Below, in pieces: positions 8,567 to 14,775 of a DNA stretch of 64,000 bases (the stretch's first letter is position 1; every line of letters begins with the position of its first letter). Source of the stretch: Nocardiopsis_B sediminis (lineage in GTDB: Bacteria; Actinomycetota; Actinomycetes; Streptosporangiales; Streptosporangiaceae). The notes below the pieces were generated by a model, which searched no databases, was not told where the DNA came from, and was given only the letters and a program-made list of their open reading frames with translations. The DNA lies in contig NZ_JBHSBH010000004.1 of assembly GCF_042650565.1 (NCBI RefSeq), positions 372,001-436,000 of the forward strand, given 5' to 3'. The position numbers and the translations under genes are program-made.

Positions 8567-8583
8567 GTACGGCAATGTAGTAC
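8567..8583. promoter_or_regulatory. Putative IclR-type operator at glpK
   Basis: GTACGGCA-A-TGTAGTAC forms an imperfect 8-1-8 inverted repeat (6 of 8 positions paired). A sister copy lies upstream of the regulator gene at 9602-9618; 13 positions agree over the 17-base window shifted by one base (8568-8584 against 9603-9619). It sits just downstream of the predicted transcription start, a repressing position. The pairing of sites suggests binding by the adjacent IclR-type protein. Confidence 0.55.
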
Positions 8584-8597
8584 GTGATGTTAGGAGA

Positions 8598-8626
8598 AGT
8601 GTGAGCTAGCTCTCGCGGCGTGTCAA
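8598..8626 (-). promoter_or_regulatory. glpKF promoter
   Basis: Read on the minus strand: perfect -35 TTGACA (8621-8626), a 17-base spacer and -10 CACACT (8598-8603). The spacer contains the 10-bp palindrome GAGCTAGCTC (8603-8612, overlapping the -10 by one base), a good place for a repressor. The expected start near 8591 gives a leader of about 113 bases before glpK. Confidence 0.65.
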
Positions 8627-8760
8627 GACCGGTAGTAGCCGGGCAAAGCGGACGCGCGCCGGTCGCGGCGGCGATGGTGGGAACGGCACGGCGAGGCGCG
8701 CCGGAAGCGATGGGGGCCGCAGCCGATCGGGGTCCGGCCGGGACGCGTCGGCGCGCCGGT

Positions 8761-9534
8761 CTACCAGGGGTGGGCGCCCAGCTCGCGGGAGATCGAACGG
8801 GCGGCGTCGCGCACGTAGGACACCTGGTCCATGCGCAGGCCGCGGTCGTCGCACAGCCGCTCGACCGCGCCGGACAGGCCGATCGCGCCCACCGTGGTGC
8901 CGCTGCGGTCGCGGATGGGGGCGGCGATGGCGACCTCGCCCTCCACCAGCTCCTCCAGCTCGGGGGCCCAGCCGTTGGCGCGCACCGTGTCGAGCTCGGC
9001 CAGCAGAGCGGGCAGCGAGGTCAGCGTGTGCGCGGTGTAGGCCGGAAGGGCGGGCACACCGGGCTCGGGCTCGTCGGGCACGGCCAGCGGGTCGAACGCC
9101 ATCAGCGCCTTGCCCAGCGCCGTCGCGTGCAGCGGCAGCAGCGACCCGACCTCCAGGGTCTGGCGGCTGTCGTCGGGCCGGAAGACGTGGTGCACCACTA
9201 GCACGTGCCGCTCGTGCAGGGTGCCGATCCGGACGCTCTCGCCGCTGCGCGCCGCCAGGGAGTCGGCCCAGTTCAGGGCCCGGGTGCGCAGCTCATTGCC
9301 GTCGAGGTAGCGCGTGCCCAGCCGCAGCACGCCGCCGCCGAGCCGGTAGTGGCCCGCGGGCTGGTCCTGCTCGACGAAGCCCACGTGCTGGAGGGTGCGC
9401 AGGATCCCCAGGACGGTGCCCTTGGGCAGCTCCAGGGTCCGCGAGATCTCCGCCAGGCTCAGCCCCCGGGCGCCGCCGGCCAGCAGGCGGAGGATGGCTG
9501 CGGCGCGCTCGATCGACTGAATCCTGCCTGCCAT
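8761..9534 (-). CDS. IclR-family regulator of the glycerol genes (GylR-like)
   Basis: An N-terminal winged helix-turn-helix (about residues 1-70: SIERAAAILRLLAGG, LSLAEISRTLELPKGTVLGI, LRTLQHVGFVEQD) is followed by the IclR effector domain (about 80-257; LHATALGKALMAF, GEVAIAAPIRDRSG, AIGLSGAVERL). Its place directly upstream of glpK-glpF on the same strand mirrors GylR, the glycerol operon repressor of Streptomyces. Glycerol 3-phosphate is therefore the likely inducer, by analogy. Start ATG 9534 is given; a TTG three codons upstream (9543) has a closer GGGAG. A 17-bp site matching the one at glpK lies 68 bases upstream, pointing to autoregulation. Confidence 0.85.
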   Translation of the reverse strand: MAGRIQSIERAAAILRLLAGGARGLSLAEISRTLELPKGTVLGILRTLQHVGFVEQDQPAGHYRLGGGVLRLGTRYLDGNELRTRALNWADSLAARSGESVRIGTLHERHVLVVHHVFRPDDSRQTLEVGSLLPLHATALGKALMAFDPLAVPDEPEPGVPALPAYTAHTLTSLPALLAELDTVRANGWAPELEELVEGEVAIAAPIRDRSGTTVGAIGLSGAVERLCDDRGLRMDQVSYVRDAARSISRELGAHPW

Positions 9535-9601
9535 GCGCTGCAACCACTCCCTAGGACGACCGGGTCCGCCCCGGCGGACCGAGCACGCTCACCGACACCG
9601 A

Positions 9602-9618
9602 GTACGACAATGTCACAC
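9602..9618. promoter_or_regulatory. Putative IclR-type operator at its own gene
   Basis: GTACGACA-A-TGTCACAC is an 8-1-8 inverted repeat (6 of 8 paired) with the same centre and much the same arms as the site at 8567-8583. Its position upstream of the regulator suggests autoregulation. Confidence 0.55.
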
Positions 9619-9769
9619 GCCGATACTACTGCCACGCGTGCTGAGCGCCTCTCGGCGCGGCCTCGCGGGAACCGCCGGCCGCGCGCAACGGGCGGCGCCG
9701 ACGGAGGGCCCGCGGTGGGCAAAGGGAGGGGACGGGGACCCGGATCGCCGCGGCGGGATCGGCGGGCGC

Positions 9770-10642
9770 TCAGCCCAGAGCGAGGCCCACGGCGAACAGC
9801 GCGCCGAAGGCCATCTGCGCCTTGCCGGTCTCGCCCAGCCCCAGGACGAGGTCGCGGCCGGCCTGCCCGCCCAGGACCCGCCGCACCGGGCGCACCGCCA
9901 AGGGGGCGGCGAGCAGCACGAGCACCACCCACCACGACGCCGCCGCCGTGGCGAGCGCGAGCACGAAGGCGGCCGCGATGCAGCCCGCATACAGCCGCCG
10001 CGTTCCGGCGTCGCCCAGCCGCACCGCCAGCGTGATCTTGCCGGTCTCGGAGTCGGTGGGGATGTCGCGCAGGTTGTTGATCACCAGCACCGAGCACGAC
10101 AGCAGCCCGATGGGCACCGCCGCCACCCAGCCCTGCCACGGCACCGAGCCGAGCTGGACGAACACCGTGCCGACCACCGCCACCAGGCCGAAGAACACGA
10201 ACACCGACACCTCGCCCAGCGCCCGGTAGCCGTAGGGGGTCCGGCCGCCGGTGTAGAACCACGCGGCCACGATCGACGCCGCCCCGATCAGCAGCAGCCA
10301 CCACGACGTCGTCGCCACCAGCACCAGCCCCAGGACCGCCGCCACCCCGAAGCAGGCCCAGGCCGCCACCAGCACCTGGCGGGCGGGGGCGGTGCGGGTC
10401 GCGGTCAGCCGCATCGGGCCGGTGCGCTCCTCGGTGTCGGTGCCCCGGACCCCGTCGCTGTAGTCGTTGGCGTAGTTGACACCCACCTGGAGCGCCATGG
10501 CGACGCCCATCGCCAGGAGAGCCTTCCACCACACCGCTCCGCCGGCGCCGACGGCCACGCCGGTGCCCACGGCGACGGGGACGATGGAATTGGGCAATGT
10601 GCGCGGGCGTGCCCCCGCGACCCACTGGCTGAGCGTGGCCAC
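9770..10642 (-). CDS. menA: 1,4-dihydroxy-2-naphthoate polyprenyltransferase
   Basis: MenA is an integral membrane UbiA-family enzyme. It attaches the polyprenyl tail to 1,4-dihydroxy-2-naphthoate, giving demethylmenaquinone for the respiratory chain. The first Asp-rich motif is NYANDYSDGVRGTD (about residue 65) and the second is NNLRDIPTDSETGK (about 190). Eight to nine hydrophobic helices fill the 290 residues. The start is GTG 10642 (VATLSQWVAGARP), supported by AAGGA eight bases upstream; the frame stays open further upstream but that part is the antisense of the neighbouring gene. No other men genes are in the window. Confidence 0.93.
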   Translation of the reverse strand: MATLSQWVAGARPRTLPNSIVPVAVGTGVAVGAGGAVWWKALLAMGVAMALQVGVNYANDYSDGVRGTDTEERTGPMRLTATRTAPARQVLVAAWACFGVAAVLGLVLVATTSWWLLLIGAASIVAAWFYTGGRTPYGYRALGEVSVFVFFGLVAVVGTVFVQLGSVPWQGWVAAVPIGLLSCSVLVINNLRDIPTDSETGKITLAVRLGDAGTRRLYAGCIAAAFVLALATAAASWWVVLVLLAAPLAVRPVRRVLGGQAGRDLVLGLGETGKAQMAFGALFAVGLALG

Positions 10643-10709
10643 GCGTCGGTCCTTGTCCGGTCGGTTGAGGGGCGGGCGCCCCCGTGCCCCAACGGTAGCG
10701 CCGCGGCTC

Positions 10710-11255
10710 TCAGGCGATCTCACCGATGGCCGCGTGCAGCCGGACCATCGGCAGCGGGGTGCCGAGGTCGAGCTCGCGGCGCGCGCCGTCGGCCCGCCAG
10801 CCCGCGGACTCGGCGAACGCCCGCAGCGGATTGGCGGCCTCCAGGACCCACAGGTGCGCCGCCGAGAAGCCGTCGTCGACCAGGTGGTCCACCGACGCGT
10901 TGAGCAGCCGGCTGCCGTGCCCGCGCCGCACCCGGCCGGGGCCGACGTGCAGGGCGAGGACCTCGGCGTCGCCCGGCCCGCTGTCGGGGTCCTGGGCGGG
11001 GCCGATCGCGGCGAACCCCGCCACCCGGTCCTCGTCGGTGGCGACGAGCAGCCGGTGCCGCGGGGAGGGCGGCGCCTCCACGGCGGCGCGCCACTGCGCG
11101 GCGAACCCCGACCGCGCCTCCGCGCCGGCCAGCTCCGCCCGCACGGCATCGGGCAGCAGGCCGCCGTACATCGATTCCCACGCCGCGACCTGGATGTCCA
11201 CGACGGCATCGATGTCCTCGCGGCGGGCTGACCTCACAAAGCGCTGTGTCGACAC
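10710..11255 (-). CDS. GNAT-family N-acetyltransferase
   Basis: This is a 181-residue single-domain acetyl-CoA transferase. Motif A (acetyl-CoA pyrophosphate binding) is visible as ALHVGPGRVRRGHGSRLL, preceded by the beta-strand VAGFAAIGP. The N-terminus (FVRSARREDIDAVVDIQVAAW) and the late LWVLEAANPLRAFAESAGW are typical of the fold. The substrate cannot be predicted. GTG 11255 is taken as the start (VSTQRFVRSA). The frame is open upstream to 11333 but lacks family similarity there. It lies 67 bases before menA on the same strand and may share its transcript. Confidence 0.8.
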   Translation of the reverse strand: MSTQRFVRSARREDIDAVVDIQVAAWESMYGGLLPDAVRAELAGAEARSGFAAQWRAAVEAPPSPRHRLLVATDEDRVAGFAAIGPAQDPDSGPGDAEVLALHVGPGRVRRGHGSRLLNASVDHLVDDGFSAAHLWVLEAANPLRAFAESAGWRADGARRELDLGTPLPMVRLHAAIGEIA

Positions 11256-11380
11256 GGCTCCGGACCCTATCGGCTCCCGGCCGTCCACCCTGACCGGCGT
11301 GTCGGGGTCAACCCTGGCCGAACCCCCGAACACGGGCCCGGCGGGTTCGTCCGAGGGGCGGTCCGTGGGAGCATCGAGGC

Positions 11381-11758
11381 GTGAGCATCATCATCAGAAT
11401 CATCGTGAACGCGGTCGCGCTCGCGGCGGCGGTGTACCTGATCGACGGCCTGGACGTCACGACCTCCTCGACCTCCCAGGCGATCGTCGTCTACCTCGCG
11501 CTCGGCGTGATCTTCGGCATCGTCAACGCCGTGATCAAGCCGGTGGTGAAGACCGTCGGCTGCGCGTTCTACGCCCTCACGCTCGGGCTGATCGCGCTGG
11601 TCGTCAACGCTCTGCTGCTCATGCTCACCGCATGGCTGGCGGGCCTGCTCGGGCTGCCGTTCTTCATCCACGGCTTCTGGCCGGCGTTCTGGGGCGCCAT
11701 CGTGATCGCCGTCGTCAGCTGGCTGCTGAGCCTCTTCCTGCCCGACAACGACGACTGA
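11381..11758 (+). CDS. Phage-holin-superfamily-IV-like small membrane protein
   Basis: This 125-residue protein has four hydrophobic segments (about 4-22, 33-50, 57-80, 90-118). It contains the stretch VNAVIKPVVKTVGCAFYALTL, shared with the YvlD/DUF360 group often labelled mycobacteriophage-type holin family. Despite the name, members are chromosomal in many actinobacteria and no phage genes are nearby, so a lytic role is not implied. It ends with an acidic DNDD tail. GTG 11381 follows a weak GGGAG. Function is unknown. Confidence 0.72.
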   Translation: MSIIIRIIVNAVALAAAVYLIDGLDVTTSSTSQAIVVYLALGVIFGIVNAVIKPVVKTVGCAFYALTLGLIALVVNALLLMLTAWLAGLLGLPFFIHGFWPAFWGAIVIAVVSWLLSLFLPDNDD

Positions 11759-11807
11759 TCCGCCCGCGGCTCCCCGGCCGCAGGCCGCGTCCGCCGCGGC
11801 CATCGAG

Positions 11808-11823
11808 TGTGATCTGCGTCACT
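11808..11823. promoter_or_regulatory. CRP/GlxR-type binding site
   Basis: TGTGA-TCTGCG-TCACT matches the cAMP-receptor-protein consensus TGTGA-n6-TCACA at nine of ten positions. It overlaps a second small inverted repeat, CACTA-AA-TAGTG (11820-11831). It lies 169 bases before dapA and just ahead of a stem-loop. Confidence 0.5.
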
Positions 11824-11838
11824 AAATAGTGCCAGTGC

Positions 11839-11867
11839 CGCGCGGGAGGGGACGCCCCTCCCGCGCG
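11839..11867 (+). terminator. Stem-loop between the holin-like gene and dapA
   Basis: A perfect 13-bp stem (11839-11851 and 11855-11867) with a 3-base loop. It probably ends the upstream transcript. If the CRP-type site belongs to a promoter reading toward dapA, the stem could instead act as an attenuator. Confidence 0.65.
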
Positions 11868-11979
11868 CGCCCGTTGGCGGCGGTTCCGGGACACGCCGAC
11901 GGCCGGGTGGAACGGGAAGGTACGTCCGGAAAATCCGCTTCAGCGGGGTCGCTTGGCCGCAGGTGGGGTCCCGGCGCGG

Positions 11980-11985
11980 TACGTT
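11980..11985 (+). promoter_or_regulatory. -10 element for a leaderless dapA transcript
   Basis: TACGTT (TAnnnT class) ends seven bases... before position 11992, where the dapA ATG begins, so transcription could begin at the start codon itself. No ribosome-binding sequence precedes the ATG, which agrees with a leaderless mRNA. No convincing -35 was found. Confidence 0.4.
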
Positions 11986-11991
11986 TTCCCT

Positions 11992-12969
11992 ATGTCAGGC
12001 AGCACAACGCCGAGCGCGCCCTTCGGCCAGATGTTGACCGCGATGGTCACACCCATGCGCGAGAACGGGGACGTCGACTACGACGGAGCGGCCCGCCTCG
12101 CCGCCTATCTGGTCGACGAACAGCGGAACGACGGCCTCGTCATCAGCGGCACCACCGGCGAGTCGCCCACCACGAGCGACGACGAGAAGGACCGGCTGCT
12201 GCGCGCCGTCCTGGAGTCCGTCGGCGACCGCGCCACGGTCATCGCCGGGGTCGGCACCAACGACACCCGCCACAGCATGCACCTGGCCCAAGAGGCCGAG
12301 AAGGCCGGCGCGCACGGCCTGATGGCGGTCACCCCCTACTACAGCAAGCCGCCCCAGGAGGGGCTGCTGCGGCACTTCACCGCCATCGCCGACTCCACCG
12401 GCCTGCCGATGCTGCTCTACGACATCCCCGGCCGCACGGGCACCCCCATCGCCTCCGAGACCCTGGTGCGGCTCGCCGAGCACCCCCGCATCGTCGCGAA
12501 CAAGGACGCCAAGGACGACATCGGCGCCAGCTCCTGGGTCATGGAGCGCACCGGCCTGGCCTACTACTGCGGCTCCGACATGCTCAACCTGCCGCTGCTG
12601 TCCATCGGCGCGGCCGGGTTCGTCAGCGTCGTCGGCCACATCGTCGGCGCGGACCTGCGCGAGATGATCGATGCCTACCAGGCCGGCGACGTCAGTCGGG
12701 CCCTGGCCATCCACCGGCGCCTGACCCCGGTCTACACCGGCATCTTCCGCACCCAGGGCGTCATCACGAGCAAGGCCGTGCTGAACATGTTCGGCCTGCC
12801 CGGCGGCCCGGTGCGGACCCCCCTCGCCGACGCTTCACCAGAACTCCAGGCGCTGCTGCGCGAGGACCTCGCCGCTGCCGGTGTCAAGGGCCCCATCGGC
12901 CTGGCGCCGCACCAGGCGGTCCCGGCCAGCGTGGTCGGAGTCGAACGGCTGACGGAAGGATCCGCATGA
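11992..12969 (+). CDS. dapA: 4-hydroxy-tetrahydrodipicolinate synthase
   Basis: DapA condenses pyruvate with aspartate semialdehyde, the committed step of diaminopimelate/lysine synthesis. This is a TIM-barrel lyase of 325 residues. The substrate-binding GTTGES is at 53-58, the catalytic tyrosine lies in LLYDIPGRTG (Tyr143), and the Schiff-base lysine is Lys171 in VANKDAKDD. ATG 11992 is chosen because family similarity starts soon after it and a -10 element sits just upstream. It overlaps rnj by four bases (ATGA), a pairing of dapA with RNase J that is common in actinobacteria. Confidence 0.96.
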   Translation: MSGSTTPSAPFGQMLTAMVTPMRENGDVDYDGAARLAAYLVDEQRNDGLVISGTTGESPTTSDDEKDRLLRAVLESVGDRATVIAGVGTNDTRHSMHLAQEAEKAGAHGLMAVTPYYSKPPQEGLLRHFTAIADSTGLPMLLYDIPGRTGTPIASETLVRLAEHPRIVANKDAKDDIGASSWVMERTGLAYYCGSDMLNLPLLSIGAAGFVSVVGHIVGADLREMIDAYQAGDVSRALAIHRRLTPVYTGIFRTQGVITSKAVLNMFGLPGGPVRTPLADASPELQALLREDLAAAGVKGPIGLAPHQAVPASVVGVERLTEGSA

Positions 12970-14651
12970 GTCACCCGCACCCCGAACTCGGCCCGCCGCC
13001 GCCGCTCGGCAAGGACACGCTGAGGGTCGTTGCCCTCGGCGGCCTCGGCGAGATCGGCCGCAACATGACGGTCTTCGAGTACGGCGGGCGGCTGCTCATC
13101 GTCGACTGCGGGGTGCTGTTCCCTGAGGAGGAGCAGCCCGGAATCGATCTGATCCTGCCCGACTTCGACTACATCCGCGACCGGCTCGACGACATCGAGG
13201 CGCTGGTCCTCACCCACGGCCACGAGGACCACATCGGCGCCGTGCCGTTCCTGCTGCGCGAGCGGCCCGACATCCCGCTGGTGGGCTCCCGGCTCACCCT
13301 CGCGCTGCTGTCGGCCAAGCTGGGCGAGCACCGCATCAAGCCGGTCACCGTGCAGGTCGAGGAGGGCGACCGCCGCTCCTTCGGCGACTTCGACCTGGAG
13401 TTCCTCTCGGTCAACCACTCCATCCCCGACGCCCTGGCCATCGCCATCCGCACCCCGGCCGGCACGCTGCTGCACACGGGCGACTTCAAGATGGACCAGC
13501 TCCCGCTGGACGGCCGCCTCACCGACCTCGCCGGGTTCGCCCGGCTGGGCGACGAGGGCGTCGACCTCCTGCTGGCCGACTCCACCAACGCCGAGGTGCC
13601 CGGGTTCGTCACCAGCGAGCGCGACATCGCCCCGGTCATCGACAAGGTCTTCGACCAGGCCGACCAGCGCATCATCGTCGCCTGCTTCGCCTCGCACATC
13701 CACCGCGTGCAGCAGGTCCTCGACTCCGCCAAGTCACACGGCCGCAAGGTCGCCTTCGTCGGGCGCTCCATGGTGCGCAACATGAACATCGCGCGCGACC
13801 TGGGCTACCTCTCCGTCCCCGGCGACCTCCTGGTCGACATCCGCCAGCTCGACGACCTGCGGCCCGAAGAGGCCGTCCTGGTCTCCACCGGCTCCCAGGG
13901 CGAGCCCATGTCGGCGCTCACCCGCATGGCCAACCGCGACCACCAGATCCGCATCGAGGCGGGCGACACCGTGCTGCTCGCGTCCTCGCTCATCCCGGGC
14001 AACGAGAACTCGGTCAACCGGGTGATCAACGGCCTCACCCGCTGGGGCGCCAAGGTCGTGCACAAGGGCAACGCCCTGGTGCACGTCTCCGGCCACGCCT
14101 CGGCAGGCGAGCTGCTGTACGTGCACAACATGGTCCGGCCGCGCAACTTCATGCCCGTGCACGGCGAGTGGCGGCACATGCGCGCACACGCCGGCCTGGC
14201 CAAGCTCGCCGGGCTCCCCGAGGACCGCATCTGCATCGCCGAGGACGGCGTGGTGGTCGACCTGCACAAGGGCAAGGCGGGCATCACCGGGGCCGTCCAG
14301 GCCGGCTATGTCTACGTCGACGGCGCGTCGGTGGGCGACGTCACCGAGACCGCGCTCAAGGACCGGCGCATCCTCGGCGAGGAGGGGTTCATCTCCGTCA
14401 TCGTGGCGGTCGACTCCACCTCCGGCAAGATCGTCGGCGAGCCCGAGATCCACACCCGGGGCGCCGGTATCGACGTCGACGCATACGACGCCGTCATCCC
14501 CAAGATCCAGGAGTCGCTGGAGCGGGCCGCCTCCGACGGCATCAACGACCCCGCCCAGCTGCGCCAGCTCGTCCGCCGCGGGATCGGCCGCTGGGTCAAC
14601 GAGACCTACCGCCGCCGCCCGATGATCGTGCCGGTGATCGTGGAGATTTAG
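12966..14651 (+). CDS. rnj: Ribonuclease J
   Basis: RNase J is a beta-CASP metallo-beta-lactamase nuclease with endo- and 5'-exonuclease activity in mRNA decay and rRNA processing. The zinc motif LTHGHEDHIGA (about residues 78-88) is followed by HTGDFKMD, the beta-CASP segments (ASHIHRVQQ, VSTGSQGEPMSAL) and VHVSGHASAGEL. The full length of 561 residues includes the C-terminal domain. The short N-terminal extension MSHPHPELGPPPPLG is typical of actinobacterial forms. It is coupled to dapA by an ATGA overlap and followed by a stem-loop. Confidence 0.96.
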   Translation: MSHPHPELGPPPPLGKDTLRVVALGGLGEIGRNMTVFEYGGRLLIVDCGVLFPEEEQPGIDLILPDFDYIRDRLDDIEALVLTHGHEDHIGAVPFLLRERPDIPLVGSRLTLALLSAKLGEHRIKPVTVQVEEGDRRSFGDFDLEFLSVNHSIPDALAIAIRTPAGTLLHTGDFKMDQLPLDGRLTDLAGFARLGDEGVDLLLADSTNAEVPGFVTSERDIAPVIDKVFDQADQRIIVACFASHIHRVQQVLDSAKSHGRKVAFVGRSMVRNMNIARDLGYLSVPGDLLVDIRQLDDLRPEEAVLVSTGSQGEPMSALTRMANRDHQIRIEAGDTVLLASSLIPGNENSVNRVINGLTRWGAKVVHKGNALVHVSGHASAGELLYVHNMVRPRNFMPVHGEWRHMRAHAGLAKLAGLPEDRICIAEDGVVVDLHKGKAGITGAVQAGYVYVDGASVGDVTETALKDRRILGEEGFISVIVAVDSTSGKIVGEPEIHTRGAGIDVDAYDAVIPKIQESLERAASDGINDPAQLRQLVRRGIGRWVNETYRRRPMIVPVIVEI

Positions 14652-14670
14652 TCTCCCGCTCAGCCTGTGG

Positions 14671-14698
14671 GGGGCGTCCGGCAACGCGTCGGCGCCCC
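14671..14698 (+). terminator. Stem-loop after rnj
   Basis: A 9-bp G/C stem (14671-14680 with one bulged T, and 14690-14698) with a 9-base loop lies 20 bases after the rnj stop. It is a probable terminator before ftsK. Confidence 0.5.
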
Positions 14699-14775
14699 TC
14701 CGCCTGTTCACGGGGGAGGACACGCCGGGCCGCCAATGCCGGGGTGCGCGCCTCGCTGCTAGTAGGGTGCCCATC

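Noticed and set aside
11381..11758. Holin-like gene as a sign of a prophage
   Set aside because: No capsid, tail, integrase or lysis genes are nearby, and such proteins are chromosomal in many actinobacteria.
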